This document shows positions 16,221 through 25,258 of a stretch of DNA of 64,000 nucleotides, piece by piece. Source of the DNA: Aliarcobacter faecis (GTDB lineage: Bacteria > Campylobacterota > Campylobacteria > Campylobacterales > Arcobacteraceae); contig NZ_CP053837.1 in assembly GCF_013201705.1 (NCBI RefSeq), positions 1,364,001-1,428,000 of the forward strand. Reading direction: 5' to 3'. The position numbers and the translations under genes were made by a program. The first letter of the stretch is position 1. Each line of letters begins with the position of its first letter. The notes under the pieces are model-generated. The model worked only from the letters and a program-made list of their open reading frames with translations. It was not told the DNA's origin and searched no databases.

Positions 16221-16777
16221 TAATTGAAGGTATTGATACAGCTGGGAAATCAACACAATTAGAAATCTTACAAAAAAGATTTGAAAATGCAGTTTTTACA
16301 AAAGAGCCAGGTGGTACAAAACTAGGAGCTAAACTTAGAGAGCTTATTTTAGAAGGTGAAGCTAGAAGTAAAACAGCTGAAATGTTTATGTTTTTAGCTG
16401 ATAGAGCTGAACATACAAAAGATATAATTATCCCAAATCTAAATAAATTAATAATCTCTGATAGATCACTTATTTCTGGTATAGCCTATGCACTAAATAA
16501 AGATATTGATGAATTAATAGCCTTAAATAAAATTGCTACAAAAAATATTTTTCCACAAAAAATAATTTTATTAGAACTTAGCAAAGATGAGTTAGTTTTT
16601 AGACTTTCTCAAAAACAAAATGATAGCATTGAAAAAAGAGGAGTTGATTATCTTTTAACAATTCAAAGTAGATTAAAAGAGATAATTTTAAAACTAAATA
16701 TAAAGCATATTTTTATTGATGCTAGTTTGAATATTGAAGAAATTGCAGAAAAAATAGAGGATTTTATAAATGAGTAG
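16211..16777 (+). CDS. tmk: Thymidylate kinase
   Basis: 188 residues. It phosphorylates dTMP to dTDP. The P-loop EGIDTAGKST (about 5-14), the EPGGTKLG 'DR/E' region (about 32-39), LFLADRAEH as FMFLADRAEH near 60-69 and SDRSLIS near 86-92 match thymidylate kinases. It overlaps coaD by 10 nt upstream and hisS by 8 nt downstream, consistent with translational coupling. The length is slightly short but normal for Campylobacterota. Confidence 0.95.
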   Translation: MYVVIEGIDTAGKSTQLEILQKRFENAVFTKEPGGTKLGAKLRELILEGEARSKTAEMFMFLADRAEHTKDIIIPNLNKLIISDRSLISGIAYALNKDIDELIALNKIATKNIFPQKIILLELSKDELVFRLSQKQNDSIEKRGVDYLLTIQSRLKEIILKLNIKHIFIDASLNIEEIAEKIEDFINE

Positions 16778-18002
16778 TACTATTCAAAGCCTAAGAGGAA
16801 TGAAAGATATTGTTGGAAACGATAGCAAACTTTTTATATATTTTATAGAAAATGCTTCAAGAATTGCACAAAAGTATGGTTTTTCATATATTGAGACACC
16901 ACTTCTTGAAGAGACTGCACTATTTAAAAGAAGTGTTGGTGAAAGTAGTGATATTGTAAATAAAGAGATGTATCAATTTATTGATAAAGGGCAGAATGAT
17001 GTATGTCTTAGACCTGAGGGAACAGCTGGAGTTGTAAGATACTTTGTAGAAAAAAAACTAGACCGTGCTGGTGGAGTTTATAAATGGTACTATTATGGAG
17101 CTATGTTTAGATATGAAAGACCTCAAAAAGGAAGATTAAGAGAGTTTCACCAATTTGGTTGTGAAGTTTTTGGAATCTCTAGCGTTTATGAAGATGCAAA
17201 TATTATTATGCTTATTAAGGAGATTTTAGACTTTTTTGGTATTGGGTTTACACTTAAACTAAACTCTCTTGGTTGCCCAAATTGTATGCCTCAATATAAA
17301 GAGAATTTAGTAAAAAACATCTCTAGTTTTAAAGAAAAATTATGTGAGGATTGTAATAAAAGATTAATTACAAACCCTATAAGAGTACTTGATTGTAAAG
17401 TTGAAGCTTGTCAAAAATTATTAATTAACTCTCCAAAAATAACAAATAGTTTATGTATCTCTTGTAATAGTGATTTTACAAAACTAAAAGAGATTTTAGA
17501 TTTTAACAATATCTCTTATGAAGTTGATAGTAATTTAGTTCGTGGGCTTGATTACTACAATAAAACTGCATTTGAATTTGTAAGCAATGAAATAGGTTCA
17601 CAAAGTGCGATTGCTGGTGGTGGAAGATATGATAGACTTGTAGAGTTTTTAGGTGGGAAAAATAGCCCTGGAATTGGTTTTGCAATAGGAATTGAAAGAT
17701 TACTTGAATTAGTAGTTATGAAAGAGTCTAAAGAAGATTTTGTATATATTGGAGTTTTAGATGAATCTAGTTTAAATAAAGCCTTTGAACTAAGCATTAA
17801 AAAAAGAAAAACTACAAAAACCCACTTTGAATATAATCCTAGAGGTTTTGCAAAACATTTTGGTATAGCTGAAAAATTAGGTTGTAATATTGTTGCCCTT
17901 TTAGGAGAAAATGAGTTAAAAAATAAAACAATTTTTGTAAAAAATATAGATACAAAAGAAGAAAAGAATATTAATATAGAGGATTTTTTAAATGAAAAAT
18001 AA
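16770..18002 (+). CDS. hisS: Histidyl-tRNA synthetase
   Basis: 410 residues. A class II aminoacyl-tRNA synthetase: motif 1 around GFSYIETPLLEE, the class signature RPEGTAG near 75-83, motif 2 FRYERPQKGRLREFHQFG near 109-126, the histidine-specific RGLDYY near 255-260 and motif 3 GIGFAIGIERLLEL near 291-304. The C-terminal anticodon domain (about 315-410) is compact and ends shortly after the IxxFLN stretch. Overlaps of 8 nt with tmk and 11 nt with speA tie it into the operon. Confidence 0.95.
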   Translation: MSSTIQSLRGMKDIVGNDSKLFIYFIENASRIAQKYGFSYIETPLLEETALFKRSVGESSDIVNKEMYQFIDKGQNDVCLRPEGTAGVVRYFVEKKLDRAGGVYKWYYYGAMFRYERPQKGRLREFHQFGCEVFGISSVYEDANIIMLIKEILDFFGIGFTLKLNSLGCPNCMPQYKENLVKNISSFKEKLCEDCNKRLITNPIRVLDCKVEACQKLLINSPKITNSLCISCNSDFTKLKEILDFNNISYEVDSNLVRGLDYYNKTAFEFVSNEIGSQSAIAGGGRYDRLVEFLGGKNSPGIGFAIGIERLLELVVMKESKEDFVYIGVLDESSLNKAFELSIKKRKTTKTHFEYNPRGFAKHFGIAEKLGCNIVALLGENELKNKTIFVKNIDTKEEKNINIEDFLNEK

Positions 18003-19806
18003 GTATGGAATAGATATTTGGGGAGATGATAATTTTATTATTGATGATGGAATGGTAAAAGTAAATTATGATATCAAACCTTCACTTATCTCAATAGTAA
18101 AGGATATAAGAAAAAAAGGCTTCAAAGGACCTTTACTTTTAAGATTCCCTCATATCACAAAAAAACAGATAAAAACACTTTTTAACACTTTTAATGCAAG
18201 TATGAAAGAGTATGATTATAAAGGAAAATTTAATGCTGTTTTTCCACTAAAAGTAAATCAACTACCAAACTTTATTCATCCCCTTGTTAGTGCTGGAAAA
18301 AAATATAGCTATGGACTTGAAGCTGGAAGTAAAGCAGAGCTAATAATAGCTATGACATATAATAATATGGGAAGTCCAATAACTATCAATGGTTTTAAAG
18401 ATAAAGAGATGATTCATCTATGTTTTATTGCTAAAAGTATGGGGCACGATATAACTGTAATTATTGAAGGTTTAAATGAATTAGAGATGATTTTGGAAGT
18501 TTTAAACGAGACAAAACTCGAAGCTCCAAATATTGGTTTAAGAGTACGACTTCATAGTGGAGGAAGTGGTGTTTGGGCAAAAAGTGGTGGAATTGATTCA
18601 AAATTTGGGCTTACTTCAACAGAGATTTTAGAAGCTTTTGAACTTATGCAAGATAATAATCTTCAAGATTTATTAACAATGATTCATTTTCATATAGGTT
18701 CAGCTATGAATACTATTAAGCCATTAAAAAAAGCTTTAAGAGAGTCTGGTCATATATATGCTGAACTTAAAAATTTAGGTGCAAAAAAATTGAGTTCTAT
18801 AAATATTGGTGGTGGATTAAGTGTTGAATATAGTGCTTATGAACAATCGAGATTTTACTCTTTAAGTGAGTTTGCAAGTGATGTTGTCTTTACATTAAAA
18901 GATATAGCAAAACAAAAAGGTGTTGAAGAACCAAATATTTTCACTGAATCAGGAAGATTTATAAGTGCTGCTTCTACAGTTTTAATAACTCCTGTTTTAG
19001 AGCTATTTTCAGCTGAATATGAACTAGACCACTTAAGATTAAAAGAGGTAAATCCACCTTTAATTGAAGAGTTAAGAGAACTTTTTAAAGATATGACAAA
19101 GAAAAAAGCTTACGAGTTTATGCACGATAGTATGGATCATTTAGAGTCTTTATTAACTCTATTTGATTTAGGATATATTGATTTACAAGATAGATCAAAT
19201 GCAGAGATATTAACTCACCAAATTATAAAAAAAGCTATTTCACTTTTACAAGTTGATGATTATGAAGAGCTTAGAAAATTTGATAAGAATATTCAAGAAA
19301 AATACCTTCTTAACTTCTCACTTTTCCAATCATTACCTGATTATTGGGGAATAGATCAAGAGTTCCCAATTATGCCAATAACACATTTAGATAAAAAACC
19401 AACAAGAAGTGCAAGTCTTTGGGATATTACTTGTGATAGTGATGGAGAGATTCCTTTTGATATGAAAAAACCATTATATCTTCATGATGTAAACTTAAAC
19501 AAAGAGGACTATTTTTTAGGATTTTTCAATGTTGGAGCATATCAAGATACTCTTGGAATGAAACATAATCTATTTTCACATCCAACAGAGGTAAATATTA
19601 CTTTTAAAGATGATGAAGTAGTTTTAGAAAAACTTTTAGAATCTCAAAAAATAATTGACATTTTAGATGATATTGATTATGACACAGAAGAGATACAAAC
19701 TATTTTAAGTAGAAGTTTACCTTTAGAGACTTATGAAGTTCTCAAAAAATATCTAAATGATAATAGCTATTTAAAGACTATCTGGAGTTACTACGATGAT
19801 GAGTGA
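17992..19806 (+). CDS. speA: Biosynthetic arginine decarboxylase
   Basis: 604 residues. A PLP-dependent, fold-type III enzyme converting arginine to agmatine for polyamine synthesis. Visible features are KVNQLPNFI near 84-92, with the PLP-binding Lys in FPLKVNQ, the GLEAGSKAEL region near 107-116, the HFHIGSA motif near 230-236, INIGGGLSVEY near 268-278 and the C-terminal WDITCDSDGEIP segment with the catalytic Cys. Length is close to the usual 610-660. The order hisS-speA-cysE matches what I recall from C. jejuni. Confidence 0.94.
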   Translation: MKNKYGIDIWGDDNFIIDDGMVKVNYDIKPSLISIVKDIRKKGFKGPLLLRFPHITKKQIKTLFNTFNASMKEYDYKGKFNAVFPLKVNQLPNFIHPLVSAGKKYSYGLEAGSKAELIIAMTYNNMGSPITINGFKDKEMIHLCFIAKSMGHDITVIIEGLNELEMILEVLNETKLEAPNIGLRVRLHSGGSGVWAKSGGIDSKFGLTSTEILEAFELMQDNNLQDLLTMIHFHIGSAMNTIKPLKKALRESGHIYAELKNLGAKKLSSINIGGGLSVEYSAYEQSRFYSLSEFASDVVFTLKDIAKQKGVEEPNIFTESGRFISAASTVLITPVLELFSAEYELDHLRLKEVNPPLIEELRELFKDMTKKKAYEFMHDSMDHLESLLTLFDLGYIDLQDRSNAEILTHQIIKKAISLLQVDDYEELRKFDKNIQEKYLLNFSLFQSLPDYWGIDQEFPIMPITHLDKKPTRSASLWDITCDSDGEIPFDMKKPLYLHDVNLNKEDYFLGFFNVGAYQDTLGMKHNLFSHPTEVNITFKDDEVVLEKLLESQKIIDILDDIDYDTEEIQTILSRSLPLETYEVLKKYLNDNSYLKTIWSYYDDE

Positions 19807-20554
19807 TGAACAAAAAATAGAAGAACAGAAGGAGACTCTTAGTTTATGGCAAATAATTAAAGAAGACTTCTCTGTTCCTAAACTAAATGACCCAGTACTT
19901 GATTCAAACTTTGAGCTATTTTTTAACTATCCAGGAGTTTGGGCAATAATAAACCATAGAGTTGCAAATAAACTTTACAACAAAGGTTTTAAAAAACTTT
20001 CAAGGGCAATTGCTGGGATTTCATCTTTTTTTACAAAAACAGATATTCATCCAGCTGCAACTATTGGAAGAAGAGTTTTTATTGACCATGCAATTGGAGT
20101 TGTAATTGGAGCAACTGCAATAGTTGAAGATGATGTTTTAATTTACCAAGGTGTAACTTTAGGTGGAGTTAGCCTTAATAAAGGGAAAAGACACCCTACA
20201 ATAAAATCAAATGTAGTTCTTGGAAGTGGAGCAAAAATTTTAGGGAATATAACTATTGGAGCAAACTCAAAAATTGGAGCAAACTCTGTTGTTGTTGTTG
20301 ATGTTCCAGAGAATTCAACTGCTGTTGGAGTACCTGCTAGAATAATTAAAAAAGATGAGAAGAAAGATAAACTAGCACATAATGAATTACCAGATCTCAA
20401 TAAAGAGATGTTTAAATACTTAATTGAACGAATTGCAAACCTTGAACACTCTATAAAAAAAGATAAAAATTGTACCTTAGATAAAAAAAATGAAGCTTTA
20501 GAAAAAGAGTATAATGCTTTTATTGAAGCATTAAATTCAAATAAAAAAGGATAA
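19796..20554 (+). CDS. cysE: Serine O-acetyltransferase
   Basis: 252 residues. It acetylates serine to O-acetylserine, the precursor for cysteine. An N-terminal helical part (about 10-75) leads to a left-handed beta-helix of hexapeptide repeats (about 80-180), with IHPAATIGRRVFIDHAIGVVIG containing the catalytic Asp-His and GVTLGGVS the CoA-binding turn. A C-terminal Lys/Glu-rich coiled extension of about 55 residues goes beyond short epsC-type enzymes. The gene overlaps speA by 11 nt. ATG-ATG gives two adjacent possible starts. Confidence 0.92.
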   Translation: MMSDEQKIEEQKETLSLWQIIKEDFSVPKLNDPVLDSNFELFFNYPGVWAIINHRVANKLYNKGFKKLSRAIAGISSFFTKTDIHPAATIGRRVFIDHAIGVVIGATAIVEDDVLIYQGVTLGGVSLNKGKRHPTIKSNVVLGSGAKILGNITIGANSKIGANSVVVVDVPENSTAVGVPARIIKKDEKKDKLAHNELPDLNKEMFKYLIERIANLEHSIKKDKNCTLDKKNEALEKEYNAFIEALNSNKKG

Positions 20555-20556
20555 TT

Positions 20557-21291
20557 TTGGAACTTGAATTAATAGCATTTGGACTAATTACTGGATTTGC
20601 CTCAGGTTTTTTTGGAATAGGAGGTGGAAGTATATTAATACCTATGCTTTTACTTACAGGCTTTGTTATGAAAGAAGCAGTTGCTATATCAATTATGCAG
20701 ATGGTTTTTTCATCTATTTATGGCTCTTTTTTAAATGCAAAAAAAATAAAAGGCTTAGTAAGAGATGGTGTAATTTTAGGTATTGGAGCTAGTTTAGGGG
20801 GAGCTACAAGTGGTTATTTTTTACCTAAAGTTCCTGATATATATCTTCAATATATTTTTATAACTGCTCTTTGTTATACAATATACACTCTTTTTAATGC
20901 CCCAGCTTCAAATAGTGGAGAAAAAGAGACAAAAGGGATATATGTACTATTAGCTATTGGTTTTTTTGTTGGAATTTTAGCTATGAGTATAGGAATTGGT
21001 GGCTCTTTAGTACTACTTCCTATTTTAGTTGGTTTTTTAAAATATGATTTAAAAATTGCAACTGCTTTAGGACTATTTTTTGTAATATTCTCCTCTATTG
21101 GTGGTTTTATATCTACTTCAATATATGGAAATATGTTATATTATGAAGGAGCTATAATAGGAATTGGTTCACTAATTGGAGTATATTTTGGAATAAAAAT
21201 AAAAGAGAAAACAAAAACAACTCAATACAAAAATTTTGTACTACTTTTAAACCTTCTTGTTTTAGGAATTATGATTTATAAAACTATATAA
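20557..21291 (+). CDS. TauE/SafE-family anion permease
   Basis: 244 residues, about eight membrane segments. Two related halves each begin with a glycine-rich motif (GFASGFFGIGGGSILIP near 13-27 and GILAMSIGIGGSLVLLP near 137-153), the signature of TauE/SafE (sulfite/organosulfonate exporter) proteins. The substrate is not evident. Proximity to cysE (2-nt gap) makes sulfur metabolism plausible but unproven. The start is TTG at 20557-20559 with an AAAAGG ribosome site about 7 nt upstream. A hairpin follows the stop. Confidence 0.85.
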   Translation: MELELIAFGLITGFASGFFGIGGGSILIPMLLLTGFVMKEAVAISIMQMVFSSIYGSFLNAKKIKGLVRDGVILGIGASLGGATSGYFLPKVPDIYLQYIFITALCYTIYTLFNAPASNSGEKETKGIYVLLAIGFFVGILAMSIGIGGSLVLLPILVGFLKYDLKIATALGLFFVIFSSIGGFISTSIYGNMLYYEGAIIGIGSLIGVYFGIKIKEKTKTTQYKNFVLLLNLLVLGIMIYKTI

Positions 21292-21292
21292 A

Positions 21293-21327
21293 AAAAGGGA
21301 AAAGAAATTTAATTCTTATTCCCTTTT
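21293..21327. terminator. Bidirectional terminator hairpin
   Basis: Left arm 21293-21306 (A-rich with GGGA) pairs with 21313-21327 with one bulged A. The hairpin has A-run and T-run flanks and lies between the stop of the TauE-like gene (21291) and the stop of the converging gene (21309). Confidence 0.65.
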
Positions 21328-21902
21328 AATTCATTCATTCTTTCATCTATTAAAGCTAAAGTTCTCTCTTGAGTTTTATATGAGATTTCAGGTAGATTTC
21401 CACCAAAAAGTTTATTCGCCTCTTCAAAACCTTGAACTATCCCATCTCTTCCTTTTTGAAGTTTATCTAAATCGTCACCAGCAAAATTAAATACAAAATT
21501 TGCAACTCTATCAGAAGTTTGAGTTATACCAAAAAATCCATTTTCACCTACAAGCTCTTTTGCCTCATCTTGAGTTAAATCTAAAATAGGTTTTCCTGTA
21601 TATCCAATATTTTTTAGACTCATTCCTCCTTCTGTCTCTTTACCTGCAAGAAAATCTAAAACTTCAGTTTCATTAGAATTTAAACCACCTTGAGCAAAAG
21701 CCCCTCCTTTTGCCATATTATGTGCATTTATCTCAAATAAGATATATTGTGCATTCATAGATAGAGTTACTCTTGCTGCTGAATTATTTACAATTTCTTC
21801 AACAGAATCATTTTTTGTCGTATCATTTTTTATATTTGTATTCAAATTTGTATTTTGTTTATACATATTTAGAGCTTGACTCATTTGTCCTTTTATTTGC
21901 AT
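21309..21902 (-). CDS. Conserved hypothetical protein (possibly the 'hydrogenase-4 component G' type of Campylobacterota)
   Basis: 197 residues, soluble, with no signal peptide. The N-terminal third is Asn/Thr-rich and low complexity (about 10-45). The rest is more ordered: SLKNIGYTGKPILDLTQDEAKELVGENGFFGITQTSDRVANFV at about 101-143, then a Gly-containing helical end. I recall similar sequences in Arcobacter and Sulfurimonas relatives labelled 'hydrogenase-4 component G', a name not supported by any hydrogenase context here. The N-terminus (MSQALNMYKQN) resembles flagellar-associated small proteins, but this is speculation. It stands alone between two convergent or divergent neighbours. Confidence 0.6.
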   Translation of the reverse strand: MQIKGQMSQALNMYKQNTNLNTNIKNDTTKNDSVEEIVNNSAARVTLSMNAQYILFEINAHNMAKGGAFAQGGLNSNETEVLDFLAGKETEGGMSLKNIGYTGKPILDLTQDEAKELVGENGFFGITQTSDRVANFVFNFAGDDLDKLQKGRDGIVQGFEEANKLFGGNLPEISYKTQERTLALIDERMNELKGNKN

Positions 21903-22040
21903 CTAAACTCCTTTTATAGTTTTATTAACACATTATACATTTCTTAAAATTAATTTAAACTTATTTTCTTTAAAAGTTCGATTAAGAGATTTATTAATTT
22001 TTTTAATTATAATTGTAAAAAAATTTTATAAGGAATATTT

Positions 22041-22631
22041 ATGATTTATGATGTAGTTATTATTGGAGCTGGAGCAGCTGGCTTTGGGTCTGCTTTAACA
22101 TTAGCAAGTGCAAATGATAAGTTTGATTGGGCAAAAAATAAAAAATATTTAATGCTAGATAACAATAAAAGTGATTTAAATGCAGGAAGATATATAAATG
22201 TTGCTGGAATTGAAGCTATAAATGGTGTTGATTTACTAAATAATCTTAAAACTCAACTAAAAATTTATCCTGCTTGTGAACTAAAAGATGAAAAAGTTTT
22301 AAGTATAAAAAGAGTAGGAGATATTTTTTCTATAATTTGTGAAAATAGTGTTTATGAAGCAAAAACTTTGATTTTAGCAACAGGAATGCATAGTTTTGAT
22401 ATAGAATTTGATGAAGTTGAAGTAAAAGATAATATCTTTGCTCCAAAACCAAATAAAATACTTTTAGCAAATGAAAATAATAAAATTTCAAATGAAGTTT
22501 ATGTTGCTGGACTTGCAAGTGGTGTTCCTTCTATGTTTGCTTGTGCTAGCGGAGATGGAACAAAAGTTGCTTGCGATATTTTAAAAAGCTGGTGTGGAAA
22601 AGTTGCTATTGTACATGATGTAAAAGCTTAA
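22041..22631 (+). CDS. Short FAD-dependent oxidoreductase, thioredoxin-reductase-like
   Basis: 196 residues. The N-terminus YDVVIIGAGAAGFGSAL is a Rossmann FAD-binding motif (GxGxxG at about 9-14) and TLILATGMHSF near 107-117 is the ATG motif of two-dinucleotide-binding flavoproteins. A C-terminal VAGLASGVPSMFACASGDG fits the second FAD contact. It lacks the NAD(P)H-binding domain and redox CxxC of true thioredoxin reductase and is about two-thirds of that length, so the electron donor is unclear. It has its own upstream region and ends in a perfect hairpin. Confidence 0.78.
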   Translation: MIYDVVIIGAGAAGFGSALTLASANDKFDWAKNKKYLMLDNNKSDLNAGRYINVAGIEAINGVDLLNNLKTQLKIYPACELKDEKVLSIKRVGDIFSIICENSVYEAKTLILATGMHSFDIEFDEVEVKDNIFAPKPNKILLANENNKISNEVYVAGLASGVPSMFACASGDGTKVACDILKSWCGKVAIVHDVKA

Positions 22632-22640
22632 ATTATAAAA

Positions 22641-22670
22641 TTAATCATTCTCAAAAAAGAGAATGATTAA
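22641..22670 (+). terminator. Perfect 12-bp hairpin after the flavoprotein gene
   Basis: 22641-22652 (ttaatcattctc) pairs perfectly with 22659-22670 (gagaatgattaa) around an aaaaaa loop, 10 nt after the stop codon. It is followed by an A-run and then a T-rich stretch. A terminator for the upstream gene is likely, isolating it from the ABC-F gene. Confidence 0.7.
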
Positions 22671-22819
22671 AAAAGTTTCTTTTTCTAAAAGTAACTTAAA
22701 AATAAAACTACTCGAAATAATTTATTTTATAGATATTCAAACTAAATTTAATCAAAAAGAGAATCATAACAATTTTTTAGATATTATATTTACTTTAATT
22801 TTACAGGAAAATATAATAT

Positions 22820-24769
22820 ATGGCACTAATAGACCTTCAAAACATCTCAAAACAATACGACATAAAAGTTATTTTAAAAGATGCAAACTTTACTCTTCAA
22901 CAAGGGCAAAGAGTTGCTGTTATTGGACAAAATGGTCAAGGAAAATCAACTCTTTTTAAAATTATTATGAAAACTGTTGAACCAGATAGCGGTGAAATGG
23001 CTATTGATAGATCAGTAAAAATAGAGATGCTTGACCAACAACCAAAATTTGAAGCAAATTTATCTGTACGAAATGCTATTGAAAATCAGTTAGTTGAACT
23101 CAAAAATGCAAAAAATGAGTATGAAAAAGTTACAAATGAACTAACAATTAATTATGAAGATATGGAACTTTTAAGAAAACAGAGTGAATTAGCAACTTTT
23201 ATAGACTTTCACAACGCTTGGGATTTAGAAAATATGATAGAGAGAGTTTTAGTTGAATTTCAATTAAAACAGTATGAAGATAAAGATGTAAATATGTTAA
23301 GTGGTGGTGAACAAAGACGAGTTAGCTTAGCTGGATTAATACTTAAAAAACCAGATATTTTACTTCTTGATGAGCCTACAAACCATCTTGATGTTTATAT
23401 GGTTGAATTCTTAGAAGAGTTACTTTTAAAAAATAACTTCACCCTACTTTTTATTTCTCACGATAGATATTTTATAGATAATATTGCTACAAATGTTGTT
23501 GAAGTTGAAGGTGGAGAACTCAGAAAATTCAATGGTGGATACTCTTCATATCTTGAACAAAAAGCACAAATTTTATCAAATATGCAAAAGGAACACGAAA
23601 ATCTTTTAAGGCTTGTAAAACAAGAAGCTCACTGGATGCAACACGGAGTTACTGCAAGAAGAAAAAGAAATGAGAGAAGAAAAGCTGAATATTTTGATTT
23701 AAAACAAAAAGCTAAAACAAATCCAGCTGCTATTAAAAAGATGAGTATAGAGCTTCAAAGGGAGCAAAAATCTTTTAATAGTGATGAGAAACAACAAAAT
23801 AGAAAAAAAATGCTCTATGAACTTGACAATGTATATAAATCTTTAGGGCAAAAAGAGTTGATCAAAGATTTCACAACTAGAATTTTGCAAAAGGATACTA
23901 TTGCCATAGTTGGTCCAAATGGAAGTGGAAAATCTACCCTTCTTAAAATCTTTATGGAAAAACTAAAAATTGATAGTGGAACTTTCAAAAAAGGTGATTT
24001 TGAGATAGGATATTTTGACCAACAACGAGAGATGTTAGATGATGATAAAACTATTATGGAAATCTTCTGTCCAAATGGTGGCGATAGAGTAGTTTTAGAT
24101 GATGGAAGAAATATGCATGTTTTTGGATATCTAAAAAACTTTCTATTTCCAAAAGAGTATTTAGATAAAAAAGTTGGAGTTTTAAGTGGTGGAGAAAAAA
24201 ATAGAGTTGCTTTAGCTCTTCTATTTACAAAAAGAGTTGATTGTATGATACTTGATGAGCCTACAAATGATTTAGATATTCCAACAATAAATATTTTAGA
24301 AGAGTATCTACAAAACTTTCAAGGTGCTTTAATCTTTGTATCTCATGATAGATATTTTGTAGATAAAATTGCTAAAAAACTATTTGTATTTACTGGGAAT
24401 GGTCATATTATGGAAAGTTTTCAACCATATAGCGAATATTTACAAATAGAAAAAGAGTTAAAAGAGCTTGACTCTTTAGAGTTTGAGATAGAGAAAGAGA
24501 AAAATAGCCCAAAAGTAGAAAATCTTCCTAAAAAACAGACAAAACTATCTTATAAAGACCAAAGAGAGTATGATAATTTACCTTTAGAACTAGAGAAATT
24601 GGAAGAGAAAATGGAAGAGTTAAATAGCTGTTTAGCTGATCCAAAATGTTATGAAAAAATAGGAATTGTATCACTTTCAAAAGAGTTAGAAGAGACAAAA
24701 ACTATCTATGAAGAGAAAGTTGAAAGATTTTTAGAACTTGAAGAGTTGGTTGAAAGTTTTAATTCATAA
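22820..24769 (+). CDS. ABC-F family ATPase (Uup/EttA type)
   Basis: 649 residues with two ATP-binding cassettes in one chain and no membrane segments. Domain 1 has Walker A GQNGQGKST (about 35-43), signature LSGGE near 160-164 and Walker B LLLDEPTNHLD near 183-193. The linker (about 240-320) is Lys/Arg/Glu-rich. Domain 2 has Walker A GPNGSGKST (about 366-374), LSGGEKNR near 455 and LDEPTNDLD near 478. A C-terminal coiled coil (about 560-649) is present, as in Uup. ABC-F proteins act on the translating ribosome rather than in transport. The ATG at 22820 follows a 188-nt region containing the terminator hairpin. Confidence 0.9.
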   Translation: MALIDLQNISKQYDIKVILKDANFTLQQGQRVAVIGQNGQGKSTLFKIIMKTVEPDSGEMAIDRSVKIEMLDQQPKFEANLSVRNAIENQLVELKNAKNEYEKVTNELTINYEDMELLRKQSELATFIDFHNAWDLENMIERVLVEFQLKQYEDKDVNMLSGGEQRRVSLAGLILKKPDILLLDEPTNHLDVYMVEFLEELLLKNNFTLLFISHDRYFIDNIATNVVEVEGGELRKFNGGYSSYLEQKAQILSNMQKEHENLLRLVKQEAHWMQHGVTARRKRNERRKAEYFDLKQKAKTNPAAIKKMSIELQREQKSFNSDEKQQNRKKMLYELDNVYKSLGQKELIKDFTTRILQKDTIAIVGPNGSGKSTLLKIFMEKLKIDSGTFKKGDFEIGYFDQQREMLDDDKTIMEIFCPNGGDRVVLDDGRNMHVFGYLKNFLFPKEYLDKKVGVLSGGEKNRVALALLFTKRVDCMILDEPTNDLDIPTINILEEYLQNFQGALIFVSHDRYFVDKIAKKLFVFTGNGHIMESFQPYSEYLQIEKELKELDSLEFEIEKEKNSPKVENLPKKQTKLSYKDQREYDNLPLELEKLEEKMEELNSCLADPKCYEKIGIVSLSKELEETKTIYEEKVERFLELEELVESFNS

Positions 24770-24811
24770 AATAATATAATCCAAACTAAAATAAGCTAAA
24801 AAGGAGATAAA

Positions 24812-25255
24812 ATGTCATTAAAAGAGCAATTAAACGAAGATTTAAAACAAGCGATGAGAGATAAAGAAGTAGTAAAAAGAGACTCAATAAGAGCTATAAA
24901 TACTATGATTAAACAAATTGAAGTTGATGAGAGAAGAGTTTTAGATGATGCTGAAGTTATTAAACTTATTCAAAAAGGAATAAAACAAAGAGAAGAGGCA
25001 ATAGCTCAGTATAGTGCAGCTTCAAGAGCTGATTTAGTAGAAAAAGAGCAAAGTCAAGTTGATATTTTTATGCAATATCTACCAAAACAACTAAGTGATG
25101 AAGAGCTAGAATCTGGTATGAAAGAGATAATTAGCGAAGTTGGTGCAACAAGCTTAAAAGATATGGGTAAAGTTATGGGAGCTGCTTCAAAGAAATTTGC
25201 AGGTATTGCTGATGGAAAAAGAATAAATGAAATGGTAAAAAAACTTTTAGGATAA
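24812..25255 (+). CDS. yqeY: GatB/YqeY domain protein
   Basis: 147 residues, helical. The N-terminus LKEQLNEDLKQAMRDKEVVKRDSIRAI and the C-terminal VMGAASKKFAGIADGKRINEMVKKLL (conserved tail of the GatB/YqeY domain) cover the whole length. These proteins resemble the tRNA-binding tail of the aspartyl/glutamyl-tRNA amidotransferase B subunit. Their own role is poorly defined. It lies 3 nt before the diguanylate cyclase gene, so they are probably cotranscribed. A strong AAGGAG ribosome site lies upstream. Confidence 0.92.
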   Translation: MSLKEQLNEDLKQAMRDKEVVKRDSIRAINTMIKQIEVDERRVLDDAEVIKLIQKGIKQREEAIAQYSAASRADLVEKEQSQVDIFMQYLPKQLSDEELESGMKEIISEVGATSLKDMGKVMGAASKKFAGIADGKRINEMVKKLLG

Positions 25256-25258
25256 AAA

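Noticed and set aside
22663-22959. 98-codon plus-strand frame before the ABC-F gene
   Set aside because: It overlaps the first 140 nt of the ABC-F gene in another frame, starts within the terminator hairpin and has no recognisable protein features.
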